Source: Lentzea alba (GTDB lineage Bacteria > Actinomycetota > Actinomycetes > Mycobacteriales > Pseudonocardiaceae). Taken from it: 64,000 nucleotides of DNA. The DNA is taken from NCBI RefSeq assembly GCF_011067745.1, contig NZ_JAAMPJ010000014.1, positions 124,001 through 188,000 of the forward strand. The letters are read 5' to 3'. A program made the position numbers and the translations under genes. The notes beneath the pieces were generated by a model, which ran no database searches, was not told where the DNA came from, and saw only the letters and a list, made by a program, of their open reading frames with translations. Below, piece after piece: positions 53,188 to 61,288 of the stretch; position 1 is the stretch's first letter, and each line of letters starts with the position of its first letter.

Positions 53188-53952
53188 ATGCGCGCCGTCG
53201 AGATCAGACCTGGGGTCCGGATCCGTTGGGTGGAAGTGCCGGGCGCGTCACCCGCCCGCGTGTACCTGCACGGCCTCGGCGCGTCCTCGGCGCCCTACTA
53301 CGCCGAAGCGGTCGCGCACCCGCTGCTGGCCGGGCGCCGCAGCCTGATGATGGACCTGCTCGGGTTCGGCATCAGCGACCGCCCGACCGGCTTCGCCTAC
53401 TCACTCGAAGGCCACGCCGACGCGCTCGCGGTGGCGCTCGCGAAGATCGGGCTGCGGCGCAGCGAGATCATCGGGCACAGCATGGGCGGCGCCGTCGCCA
53501 TCGTGCTGGCCGCCCGGCACCCCGAGATGGTGCGCTCGCTCGTCCTGGTCGACCCGCACGTCGACCCCGCCACGCCCGCGCTTGGCGCTCCCGGTAGCCG
53601 GGGCATCGCCGCCTACGGTGAGGCCGACTTCCTCTCTCACGGCTTCGAGCGCGTGCTGCGCGACGTCGGGCCGCACTGGGCCGCGACCATGCGCATGGCC
53701 GGCCGCGAAGCCCTCTACCGCAGCGCCGTCGACCTCGTCCGCGGCACCTCGCCGACCATGCGGAAGCTGTTGATGGAACTGGAAGTCCCGCGCGTCTTCC
53801 TGCACCCCGAGGAAGCACCGCCGAGCGGGGCCCGGGAGCTCACCGCGGCCGGTGTCCAGATCGTGTCGGTGCCCAACGCCGGCCACAACATCATGATCGA
53901 CAACGTCGAGGGCTTCGCGCGCGCCGTGGCCCAGCAGCGGTTGTCGGTCTAG
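53188..53952 (+). CDS. Alpha/beta hydrolase
   Basis: 254 residues: oxyanion HGLGASSAP, nucleophile elbow GHSMGGAVA (Ser about 104), acid in LVDPHVDP and catalytic His in NAGHNIMID near the C-terminus. Cytoplasmic esterase/hydrolase of unknown substrate. GGGGAGAG lies before ATG 53188. Convergent with the TetR gene, 4-bp overlap. Confidence 0.9.
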   Translation: MRAVEIRPGVRIRWVEVPGASPARVYLHGLGASSAPYYAEAVAHPLLAGRRSLMMDLLGFGISDRPTGFAYSLEGHADALAVALAKIGLRRSEIIGHSMGGAVAIVLAARHPEMVRSLVLVDPHVDPATPALGAPGSRGIAAYGEADFLSHGFERVLRDVGPHWAATMRMAGREALYRSAVDLVRGTSPTMRKLLMELEVPRVFLHPEEAPPSGARELTAAGVQIVSVPNAGHNIMIDNVEGFARAVAQQRLSV

Positions 53953-54494
53953 CCCAGTTCGCGGGCGATCCCGCCGGACAGCAGCTCGCGCGCCCGGTCC
54001 AGGGTCAGCGAGCCGCTGTGCCAGCGTTCGCTCAGGCCTTCGACGAGCGCGGTGAGCCGTTCCGCGGCGGCCGCCGCGTCCACGCCGGGATTCGCTTGGC
54101 GGACAAGGGTTTCGACGTCGGCGTTCCAGGCGTCGGTGGTGGCCAGCAACGTCGAGCGCAGCTCCTCGTGGAACGCCGCGCTCGCCCGCAGCTCACCCCA
54201 CGCCACGCTGGTCTCCCGCACGACGTCGACGTCCTGCAACTCGCCCAGCAACATCTGCTCGACCCGCGTGCGCGGATCGTCCGACATCGCGGGGGACGTG
54301 TAGGTCTGCGCACGGTGGTTCACGTGCTCCAGCGCCGCCCGCAGGATCCCGGCGCGATCCTTGAAGTGGTAGTAGATCAACGCCGTGGACACCCCGGCCT
54401 CGGCCGCGAGCTTCTCGACGCGCAACCCGCGCACGCCGTCCTGCGCGATCACCCGCACCGCGGCCTCGAGCATCTGGGTCCTGCGCTCCGACAC
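53949..54494 (-). CDS. TetR family regulator of the agmatine-deiminase-like gene
   Basis: 181 residues with an HTH at about 15-50 (VEKLAAEAGVSTALIYYHF) and a TetR ligand domain. GTG 54494 is used because the longer ORF extension is Arg-rich and lies over the upstream gene's end. The gene starts 8 bp after the stop of the deiminase gene, so both are one operon. The palindrome in that operon's promoter (55580) is its likely operator, giving negative autoregulation. Confidence 0.88.
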   Translation of the reverse strand: MSERRTQMLEAAVRVIAQDGVRGLRVEKLAAEAGVSTALIYYHFKDRAGILRAALEHVNHRAQTYTSPAMSDDPRTRVEQMLLGELQDVDVVRETSVAWGELRASAAFHEELRSTLLATTDAWNADVETLVRQANPGVDAAAAAERLTALVEGLSERWHSGSLTLDRARELLSGGIARELG

Positions 54495-54501
54495 TGTGTC
54501 C

Positions 54502-55563
54502 TCACCTGGGTTCTTGCTGGGTGGTGCAGTGGATGCCGCCACCACCCGACGCGATGCCGTCGATGTTGATCTGCACCACCGTACGTCCCGGGAAGAGCCG
54601 CTCCATGGTCGCCTTCGCCGCGGCGTCCGCCCGCGCGTCACCGAACTCCGGCCCGATCACCGCGCCGTTGCACACGTAGAAGTTGACGTACCCGGCGGCG
54701 AAGCCGGGATCCTGCACCCGCACGGTCGACGGACCTTCGAGCACCTCGACCCGCAACGACCGGCCGGCGGCGTCGGTGGCCTGCTCGAGAATCTCCAGGT
54801 GACGGCGCGTCACGTCGTGGTCGAACGACTCGGGATCGTTGTCCAGCCCCGCCACCACGACACCGGGCCCGGCGAACCGCGCGTAGAAGTCGGTGTGGCC
54901 GTCGGTGATGTCCTTGCCCGCGATGCCCGGCAGCCAGATCACCTTCGTGATCCCGAGCAGGCGCGCCAGCTCCGTCTCGACGTCGTGCTTGCGCCAGCCC
55001 CGGTTGCGGTTGCCGTTGAGCACGCAGCTCTCGGTGATGATCGCCGTGCCCTCGCCGTCGATCTCCAGCGCACCCCCTTCGAGCACCAGGTCCGTGCGCA
55101 CCCGCTCGACCCCGGCACGCCCGGCCACGACCCCCGCGACCTTCGCGTCCCGGCGGTGCTCCTGCTTGCCGCCCCAGCCGGTGAAGTTGAAGTCGACCGC
55201 GCCGCGCTCACGCACGAACACCGGCCCGGTGTCGCGCATCCACAGGTCGTCGAGTTCCGCGGTCACCAGCTCGACGTTCGACGACCCGACCAGCGACCGC
55301 GCCTGCTCCAGGTCCTCGGCCCGCACCAGCATCGACACCGGCTCGAACCGGGCGATCGTGGTCGCGATCGTCGCCAGGTCCCGCCGCACCCGCGGCGCGA
55401 GATCACGCCCCCAGACGCGCTCGTCGGCCGCGAACGCCATCCACGTCCGCGCGTGCGGCTCGCCCTCCTCGGGCATCAGCCAGGTCCTGCCACCGGTGTC
55501 GTCCGCGCAGCCGGCGAACAGCCCGCTCAGGACAGCCGACTGCACGAAGTTGCGCCTGTTCAC
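54502..55563 (-). CDS. Secreted agmatine deiminase-family (peptidyl-arginine-deiminase-like) lipoprotein
   Basis: 353 residues. N-terminus MNRRNFVQSAVLSGLFAGC has a twin-arginine-like start and the lipobox LFAGC, so it is probably a lipoprotein on the outer face of the membrane. The catalytic fold follows: WMRDTGPVFV (Asp), DGHTD (His) and the nucleophilic Cys in GGGGIHCTTQ. Agmatine deiminases hydrolyse agmatine to N-carbamoylputrescine and release ammonia; an exported version is unusual. TTGACT-17 bp-TACGTT precedes GTG 55563 by 6 nt. Confidence 0.88.
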   Translation of the reverse strand: MNRRNFVQSAVLSGLFAGCADDTGGRTWLMPEEGEPHARTWMAFAADERVWGRDLAPRVRRDLATIATTIARFEPVSMLVRAEDLEQARSLVGSSNVELVTAELDDLWMRDTGPVFVRERGAVDFNFTGWGGKQEHRRDAKVAGVVAGRAGVERVRTDLVLEGGALEIDGEGTAIITESCVLNGNRNRGWRKHDVETELARLLGITKVIWLPGIAGKDITDGHTDFYARFAGPGVVVAGLDNDPESFDHDVTRRHLEILEQATDAAGRSLRVEVLEGPSTVRVQDPGFAAGYVNFYVCNGAVIGPEFGDARADAAAKATMERLFPGRTVVQINIDGIASGGGGIHCTTQQEPR

Positions 55564-55569
55564 GACGCC

Positions 55570-55598
55570 AACGTAGGCCTGACTGAAATTTCAGTCAA
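55570..55598 (-). promoter_or_regulatory. Promoter with overlapping 18-bp TetR operator
   Basis: -35 TTGACT (55593-55598), 17-bp spacer, -10 TACGTT (55570-55575), then GTG 6 nt later. The perfect palindrome TGACTGAAATTTCAGTCA (55580-55597) covers the -35 and spacer, so a bound repressor would exclude RNA polymerase. Confidence 0.8.
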
Positions 55599-55612
55599 AC
55601 CGTTCCGGCTGG

Positions 55613-55957
55613 TCAGCCAGACGGATGGGTCTGCCCGGCGCACTGCCACGTCACGTACGCGCCCGGAGCCCAGCCGCGCACGTTCGTGGTCCAGTCGATG
55701 ACGTAGATGAAGTCGCCGTGGCGGCCGCCACCGGCCAGGTTGTGACTGCGGTAGCCCAGCCCGAGCACCGTCGCGTTCCCCGCGGGCCTCGTGCGGATCT
55801 TGATGCCGTCGCCGGTGAACTTGAATCCCGTGGCGACCTCACCGTTGCGGCACGCGGGCCCCCAGGCCAGCGCCGTGCCGCCGGACGCGACCGTCAACCC
55901 CAGTGCGGACGCGACCACCAACGCCATGGCCGCGATTCGCTTGATCGTGGAACGCAC
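55613..55957 (-). CDS. Small secreted protein with SH3-like fold
   Basis: 114 residues: signal peptide (AAMALVVASALGLTVASG then TALA-W), two cysteines in the mature part and a beta-rich sequence, GIKIRTRPAGNATVLGLGYR, of the bacterial SH3 type. AAGGAG lies 7 nt before GTG 55957; GTG 55960 is possible. It may bind cell wall or surface glycans. Confidence 0.7.
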   Translation of the reverse strand: MRSTIKRIAAMALVVASALGLTVASGGTALAWGPACRNGEVATGFKFTGDGIKIRTRPAGNATVLGLGYRSHNLAGGGRHGDFIYVIDWTTNVRGWAPGAYVTWQCAGQTHPSG

Positions 55958-56047
55958 CACCCAGCTCCTTCCCCGGCAATGATCAGGTGTGCGTCCCGAT
56001 CGTAGGCAGACGGCGGCACCCGTGCCCGCCAAACGGAGCAACCGGCC

Positions 56048-56836
56048 TCAGCGGCGCTTGGCCGGCGCGTTCCAGTGCGAGGGCCGGCTCAACGTGGCCG
56101 GCAGCTTCGTCCGGGCGTTCCCACGCGCCGCGTTGACCTGCGGCTGCGTCAGGAACAGACAGGTGCTCAGATCCGCACCCCCGAGCTCGGCGCCCCGCAG
56201 ATCCGCACCGATCATGTCCGCCCGCGAGAGATCGGAGTTCGTGAGGTCCGCGCCGATCAGGTAGGCACCGCGGAAGTCGGCGTTGGAGAGGTTCTTGTTC
56301 CGCAGCCGCGCGCCGATGAGATCCGCGCCCCGGTAGGACTTGGCACTGCTGCGCAGCCGTTCGCTGGTGCGCAGCAGCAGGACGTTCACCTTGGCCCGGA
56401 TCTCCGCGACGTCGAGCCCCAGGATGTCGTCCGGGCCGGCGACCGTGTGCGCTTCGACCTCGGCGTAGGCGGCGTCGAGGTCGTCGTGCGGGTCGAGCCG
56501 GCGAGCCTCGGTGAGGTACCAGAGCAGTTCGTGCAACTGCCGCACGACCGGGAACACGTCGAACATCTTCTGCCGCTCACCGGTGCGCCAGTCGTTGCCC
56601 GCGAACACCGTCTGCGACACCCGCTGACCGGCGCCGAAGCAGTCGTAGACCGTGCAGCCCGGATAACCCTTCTGCCGCAACTGGTCGTGGATGCCGCACC
56701 GGTGATCGGCGAGCAGGTTGCGGCAGGGAGTGCCCGCGTCCTTGGTGGCCGCGAAGTCCGCCGACTTCGCGAACGGCAGCGCGACGCAGCACAACCCGAA
56801 GCAGTTGGCGCAGTCGCCCTTCAACTCGTTCATCAC
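56048..56836 (-). CDS. Pentapeptide-repeat protein with Cys-rich N-terminus
   Basis: 262 residues. The N-terminal ~70 hold a cluster of cysteines (CANCFGLCC, then PCRNL, RCGIH, GCTVYDC), resembling a YkgJ-type zinc/iron-cluster binding domain. Residues ~175-235 are pentapeptide repeats (ADLIGARLRNKNLSNADFRG, then DLTNSDLSRADMIGADLRG), a right-handed beta-helix. Some pentapeptide proteins mimic DNA and protect gyrase. The combination with a Cys-rich domain is unusual. It follows the gene ending at 56840 by three bases. Confidence 0.82.
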   Translation of the reverse strand: MMNELKGDCANCFGLCCVALPFAKSADFAATKDAGTPCRNLLADHRCGIHDQLRQKGYPGCTVYDCFGAGQRVSQTVFAGNDWRTGERQKMFDVFPVVRQLHELLWYLTEARRLDPHDDLDAAYAEVEAHTVAGPDDILGLDVAEIRAKVNVLLLRTSERLRSSAKSYRGADLIGARLRNKNLSNADFRGAYLIGADLTNSDLSRADMIGADLRGAELGGADLSTCLFLTQPQVNAARGNARTKLPATLSRPSHWNAPAKRR

Positions 56837-56839
56837 CGA

Positions 56840-57193
56840 TCAGGATACGGGCCGCGCTCTAGTGTGACCGGCGTGCCCCTGAAGCGCGTAGAAGGCACCG
56901 CCGATGATTTTCGGAATGAGAATGTATCCGTTGGCGTTCGTATAACCGCAGCCGCTGTACCGGTCACCGAGCAACAATGCCCGGCACGGGTGATACTGGC
57001 CGCCGGAGAGGTAGTAGTCGATGTCCGACGGATTGGGGCTGGTGTGCTTGAACACCCCGACGGTGGCCGTCAGCCTGACCCACGAACCCGTGCACTGCCC
57101 TGGTGTGGCCTGGGCTGGTCGCGCGCTCGACCGCAGGTTCACCTCGGTCGCGGTGAGCATCGCGAAAAAGGTGCTTGGGCGTGATTTCTGCAC
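56840..57193 (-). CDS. Hypothetical small protein, possibly formerly secreted
   Basis: 117 residues starting at GTG 57193 with an excellent GGGAGGAG 6 nt upstream, so the start is well supported. The second half (PGQCTGSWVRLTATVGVF, then YLSGGQYHPCRALLLGDRY) is beta-rich with four cysteines and resembles small secreted SH3-like proteins, but the N-terminus lacks a proper hydrophobic signal core. It may be a shortened signal peptide. It is the upstream gene of the pentapeptide operon. Function unknown. Confidence 0.55.
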   Translation of the reverse strand: MQKSRPSTFFAMLTATEVNLRSSARPAQATPGQCTGSWVRLTATVGVFKHTSPNPSDIDYYLSGGQYHPCRALLLGDRYSGCGYTNANGYILIPKIIGGAFYALQGHAGHTRARPVS

Positions 57194-57331
57194 GAAAATC
57201 TCCTCCCGAGCGATTTTCGTTCCGGATCACACGAAGTTGTCCCGGCGAACATAGCCACTGCCAGACAAAGTCGTCGATATCTTACAAAGCCGGACGGAAT
57301 GTTCGGCCTGACATTGATCAGAAAGACGGGG

Positions 57332-57679
57332 CTACCGAACTCGTCCGGCGAGTTCCTCTGGATCGCACCCGGCCAGGTGCTCCTGGGTCCGGTTCAGCGG
57401 ACTGATCACGACCGCGCCGTGCATCCGCAGCCTCGTGGCGAGCCGGTCGTAGTCGCGTTCCCTGCTCGACACCACCAGCTGCGGGTGGTCCGGGAACCTC
57501 GCGCTTATGCGGTCGCCACGACGCAGTCCGTGCAGGCCAAGGGCAGCGGCCGCGAGCAACAGCACGCCGAGCGCCGACCACGTCCAGCTGGTTGCCGGGG
57601 CGAGCACACCTCCGGTCGCGACGTCCACCGTGAGCGGCAGCAGGGCCAGCGTCACGATCGCGTCGGCGATCAGGACCAC
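57332..57679 (-). CDS. Small membrane protein
   Basis: 115 residues with two hydrophobic segments (VLIADAIVTLALLPLTVDVA, then TWSALGVLLLAAAALGLHGL) and a polar C-terminal tail. The N-terminus may be longer, as no strong ribosome site is seen. No domain recognised. The 138 bp upstream of 57193 is relatively AT-rich and shows no gene. Confidence 0.55.
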   Translation of the reverse strand: MVLIADAIVTLALLPLTVDVATGGVLAPATSWTWSALGVLLLAAAALGLHGLRRGDRISARFPDHPQLVVSSRERDYDRLATRLRMHGAVVISPLNRTQEHLAGCDPEELAGRVR

Positions 57680-57882
57680 CGGCCGCCAACGGGTCGCACG
57701 CCGCCATCATCTCCGATCGCGAGGCTCGTTTCACGCCAAATAGGCGCGACCTTCACTCATGTGACCGATGATCACGACGCCCGATCCCAAGATCCCAAGG
57801 GCGACTTTCGTCACGGTGACGGCCCCCTGGTTTTCGCGGCACGGTTCCGCCACCCGCAGGCCTTCGGGATTCGCTAGTGCAT

Positions 57883-57918
57883 ACCTTGCCGAGATAATGA
57901 CACTTATCTCGGCAAGGT
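57883..57918. other. 36-bp perfect inverted repeat with 6-bp spacer (tyrosine-recombinase core site)
   Basis: ACCTTGCCGAGATAA, spacer TGACAC, TTATCTCGGCAAGGT: arms are exact over 15 bp. Arm and spacer lengths match tyrosine-recombinase crossover sites. It lies 77 bp upstream of the zinc/coiled-coil and recombinase operon and is probably the site for that recombinase. Confidence 0.8.
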
Positions 57919-57940
57919 CGCTCCCGAGTACCCGGTATCC

Positions 57941-57977
57941 GGAAACAGAAAGTGGTTCAGAGTTACGGAAACAGAAA
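57941..57977 (+). repeat. Two 11-bp direct repeats GGAAACAGAAA
   Basis: Copies at 57941-57951 and 57967-57977, 26 bp apart start to start. They sit between the core site and the operon's -10 box, as arm-type or regulatory sites would. Binding protein unknown. Confidence 0.55.
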
Positions 57978-57995
57978 CTGTGTTAGGCTGTGCGG

Positions 57996-59096
57996 GTGAG
58001 CGCTCCCCCAGAAACCGCAGGTCAGACGGTTCGCAGCCAGCCATGCCGGTTCTGCGGCACACCGGTGATGGCACGGAAGCCGACCGGACGGCCGCCGCTG
58101 TACTGCTGGGACGACGGCAAGGACTGCCAGGCCCAGGCGAAGCTGCAGCGAGCCGCGTCCCGCGCGGTCGACCTCACCGGTGGCGAAGCGGTGACACTGC
58201 GGCAGACCGCAACAGACCTGGCCGAGCAGCTCGACGACGCGTGGGAGCCGGTCAACGGGCTCCTCGAAGCGATGACCGCAGCCCGCACCGCCCTCGACGC
58301 CGTGGAAGAACGCCTGATTGCGCGGGCCGAGGCGGCCGAAGCCGAAGCGCGCTCGGCGATCGAGGAACGTGACCGGGCGCTGGAAAAGGCGCATGCGGCC
58401 GAACTCGCCCGCGATGAGGCGCTGCGGCAGGCCGCGGAGTCCCGCGCGGCGGAGACGGCCGCGCTCAAAACCCGCGACGCCGCGGAACAGGCGCGTGCGG
58501 AGGCCTACACCGCTCGCGACCGCATGCAGGCGCAGCGCGACACCGCCGAACAGCAAGCCGCCGACGCGGCCGCACGTGAGGCTGCCACTGCGCAGGCTGC
58601 CGACACCCGCGTGGCCCTCGCGCACGAACAAGCCGCCAGCGCCCGGGAGAAGGCGGCTCACCTCACCGCGGAGCTCGCCGCGCTGCGACAGCAACTCGAC
58701 GACGAGCAGCAGCGGGCCGAAGCCGATCGGCAGTCCTTCGCCAGCCGGATCGAGCAGGAACGTGCCGCTCGCCTCGAGGAGGTCGAGCAGATGCGCCGTG
58801 ACCAGGCCGGCGCGCTCACCGCCCAGAAGAACGCCTACGACGCGTCGTTGGCGGCCTTGGTCGCGGGACACGAAAACCGCGCCCTGCACCACGGCGAACA
58901 GCTCCAGGCGCTGCGAGCACAGACCGAACGCGAGGCGGCACACCGGCAGCGGCTTCTCGACGTGCTCGGCGCCGTTCGTGCCGCGCTCGCATCCCCTGCC
59001 GAAGCCCCGGCCCCGGACAACAGGATCGAGGCAGCGTTGGCCGCGCTCGCGACTGCCGACCAGGACGGGCCTGACCAGGACGGACCGCTACCGTGA
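57996..59096 (+). CDS. Zinc-finger coiled-coil protein partnered with a tyrosine recombinase
   Basis: 366 residues. The N-terminus has a four-Cys site: C17-x2-C20 (CRFCGTPV), C37 and C44 (YCWDDGKDCQ). Residues ~100-310 are a long alternating coiled coil rich in Ala, Glu, Gln and Arg. The architecture resembles plasmid KfrA-type proteins but with an added zinc site. GTG 57996 has TAGGCT 6 nt upstream; GTG 57990 is less likely. It overlaps the recombinase start (GTGA), so both are made together. It may tether or regulate the recombinase at the 57883 site. Confidence 0.75.
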   Translation: MSAPPETAGQTVRSQPCRFCGTPVMARKPTGRPPLYCWDDGKDCQAQAKLQRAASRAVDLTGGEAVTLRQTATDLAEQLDDAWEPVNGLLEAMTAARTALDAVEERLIARAEAAEAEARSAIEERDRALEKAHAAELARDEALRQAAESRAAETAALKTRDAAEQARAEAYTARDRMQAQRDTAEQQAADAAAREAATAQAADTRVALAHEQAASAREKAAHLTAELAALRQQLDDEQQRAEADRQSFASRIEQERAARLEEVEQMRRDQAGALTAQKNAYDASLAALVAGHENRALHHGEQLQALRAQTEREAAHRQRLLDVLGAVRAALASPAEAPAPDNRIEAALAALATADQDGPDQDGPLP

Positions 59097-60472
59097 GCCG
59101 CGTGCGCGATCAAGTGGAGCTGACCGCCTCGCCTGGCGCGATGGAGCTGCCCTCGGAGTTGTTCAGCGAGCTCGCCGAGCTGGAGCGGCTGCTGCGGGAC
59201 TGGCTGCTGGGCTACACCTCGCGGGCGACGCGACTGTCCTATGCCGACGCGCTGGGAGTCAGCCGCGCGTGGGTCGAATCGCTCACCCCGCAACCCGCCG
59301 CCGTGCCGCGTTCCAGCAAGCCGCCGGTGCGCACCGGCAAGTTCCGGCACCTGGCGTGGTTTCGCTGGTGTGACCACGTCCGCGTGCACCCGCTGGTGGT
59401 GACCTCCACCGAGGTCAAGCAGTGGCAGCAGGAACTGGCCGCGGCAGGGGTTCCCAAGTCGACCCGTGCGCACCGACTGGCCGTGGTGGGCAAGTTCTAC
59501 GGATATCTGTGGGAACACGGTGCTGTGCCAGGGGATCCGACGAACTTCGACCGGTCGGGACTGGGCCTTGGCCGCAGCCACGACACCTCCGCCACGGTGG
59601 TGCTGACCGGAGGGCAGGTCGAGCTGCTGCTGCACACCGCGGCACGGGTGCGGCGCGGGGTGAGCCGGCTGATGGCGTTGCGGTCGGTGGCGATCACGGC
59701 GCTGTTCACGCTCGGGTTGCGGGTCGGGGAGACGGCCGGACTGGATCGCGGTGACCTGCATCAGAACCGCGGCCGCACCGCGCTGCGGGTGCTGGGCAAG
59801 GGCGGGAAGGTGCGCATCGTGTACCTGTCGGCGCTGGCCGACAACGCGATCGCGGAATACCTGGCCGAACGAGACCGCTGGTCACGGGCCTCGGTGCTGT
59901 CGCTGCCGCACCAGGTGGCCCCGCACCGCACACCGCTGATCGTCACCCGCGACGGCGGACGCGTGAACCCCCGCGACATGTGGGCCCTGCTGCGCCGCGT
60001 CGCGCGGGCGGCCGGGCCGGAATTGGCCGCGGTCGCGGGAGCCCTCGGCCCGCACGTCGTGCGCCACTTCTACGTCACCAGCGCCGCGGAGGGCGGTGCT
60101 GACATGACCCACGTCCAGGCCGACGTCGGCCACGCCTCGGTCGACACGACTCAGCGCGTCTACAACCAGGCCGCCCGCGACCCGTCCCGGTCGGCGGTCG
60201 ACATCGTCGAGGCCACGTTGTTGTGGGCGCGGCAGAAACGCACCCAGGGCACGGCGCTCACCGACGCGGCGGACGCTCTTGCCCGCGCGGCCGAAGCCGG
60301 TGACCCGGTGGAGCTGTTGCATCATCTGCAGGAGATCGACCGGCTGTGCTCAGGACCGGTGCCCGCGGCGGTCGTGGCGCAGGTCCGAGCGGTGGCCGCG
60401 CAGCCGCAGACGCATCCGCGCATCGCCGAGCACACCCGCGCCCTGCTCGCGCGGCTGAACTCCTCGGCGTGA
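59093..60472 (+). CDS. Tyrosine recombinase
   Basis: 459 residues. A long N-terminal part precedes the core-binding domain. The catalytic set is complete: R210 (GLRVGE), Lys in GKGGKVR, H321-x2-R324 (HVVRHFYVT), H347 (VGHAS) and Y357 (RVYNQ). A C-terminal ~90-residue helical extension (after ~375) is not part of the usual fold. GTG 59093 overlaps the upstream stop. The operon with the coiled-coil protein and the nearby palindrome suggest a dedicated site-specific recombination module. Confidence 0.88.
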   Translation: MSRVRDQVELTASPGAMELPSELFSELAELERLLRDWLLGYTSRATRLSYADALGVSRAWVESLTPQPAAVPRSSKPPVRTGKFRHLAWFRWCDHVRVHPLVVTSTEVKQWQQELAAAGVPKSTRAHRLAVVGKFYGYLWEHGAVPGDPTNFDRSGLGLGRSHDTSATVVLTGGQVELLLHTAARVRRGVSRLMALRSVAITALFTLGLRVGETAGLDRGDLHQNRGRTALRVLGKGGKVRIVYLSALADNAIAEYLAERDRWSRASVLSLPHQVAPHRTPLIVTRDGGRVNPRDMWALLRRVARAAGPELAAVAGALGPHVVRHFYVTSAAEGGADMTHVQADVGHASVDTTQRVYNQAARDPSRSAVDIVEATLLWARQKRTQGTALTDAADALARAAEAGDPVELLHHLQEIDRLCSGPVPAAVVAQVRAVAAQPQTHPRIAEHTRALLARLNSSA

Positions 60473-60476
60473 CGAC

Positions 60477-61211
60477 ATGGGCATCGACTTCAGCTACGAG
60501 TTCTACGTGCACAGGCGGGACGTCCGCCGCTTTCTGACCGCGGTCGCGGATCTCTGCGCACCGCGGTCAGAAAAGTGGACGACTGTCCTCCTGCCCGACG
60601 GCACCTCGGTCAGGCTGCCCGGCACTCATGGCTTCGCCAGCGGTACAACGGTGGAGTTGGCCGGCTCCGATCAGCTGGGCGGAACCTTCGACCTGTCCCT
60701 CAGCTTTCCGGCGGACGAGCCCCTGCGCGCATACCGGGACGCGATGTCGGACCCGGACGGCAGCAGCCGAATCATGGTGGGCTACGTCTACCTCAGCGCC
60801 GGCGAGACCTACGCCGTCCTGCCGGACCACTGGAGGTTCGGCTTCATGCCGGCGGTCAACGCGCAGAGCCAGCTGTTCCTGATGTCACCGTCGATCCGGG
60901 AAACCTTCGCGACGCTGGCCTTGTCGACCGGGGCGTCGCTGTGCTTGCTCGACAGCGAACTGGGCGGCCCCGAGATCATCGTGACGGCGCTGGGCCAGCG
61001 AGTCTCCACCCAGGTGCCCGGACCATGCCTGCTGTGGAGGCCCCGCGGGCACTCCCGGGAGGCGTTCGAGGAGTTGTCGTCCCGGCTCGCCGGACAGCCG
61101 CAGGATCCGCCGACGTGGATCATCGGGCCGGAGCATCCGGAGTTCGCGGCGGAAGTCGACAGCATCGCCGACTACGCGCAGGTGCCGTCGCACCTCTGGG
61201 TCGGCCCGTGA
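60477..61211 (+). CDS. Hypothetical protein downstream of the recombinase
   Basis: 244 residues starting MGIDFSYEFYVHRRDVRRFL five bases after the recombinase stop. It is beta-rich and soluble (LGGTFDLSLSFPADEPLRAY, then RIMVGYVYLSAG) without a known catalytic motif. The close spacing suggests it could be the third gene of the module, but similar proteins occur independently, so the link is tentative. Confidence 0.6.
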   Translation: MGIDFSYEFYVHRRDVRRFLTAVADLCAPRSEKWTTVLLPDGTSVRLPGTHGFASGTTVELAGSDQLGGTFDLSLSFPADEPLRAYRDAMSDPDGSSRIMVGYVYLSAGETYAVLPDHWRFGFMPAVNAQSQLFLMSPSIRETFATLALSTGASLCLLDSELGGPEIIVTALGQRVSTQVPGPCLLWRPRGHSREAFEELSSRLAGQPQDPPTWIIGPEHPEFAAEVDSIADYAQVPSHLWVGP

Positions 61212-61288
61212 GGAAATCCCGATAACGGTCACAACCGCACCGCCGGTCCCTACGGTGGACGGAGTCAAGAGAACCCGACGGGGGTGTC

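Larger units (their letters stand above)
57680..57995. other. Gene-free region holding a recombinase core site
   Basis: No convincing gene. It contains the 36-bp palindrome (57883-57918), two GGAAACAGAAA copies and, at 57984-57989, TAGGCT, a -10 box 6 nt before GTG 57996. Confidence 0.6.

Noticed and set aside
57768-57986. Small plus ORF across the recombinase site.
   Set aside because: It runs through the 36-bp palindrome and promoter, with no ribosome site or motif.
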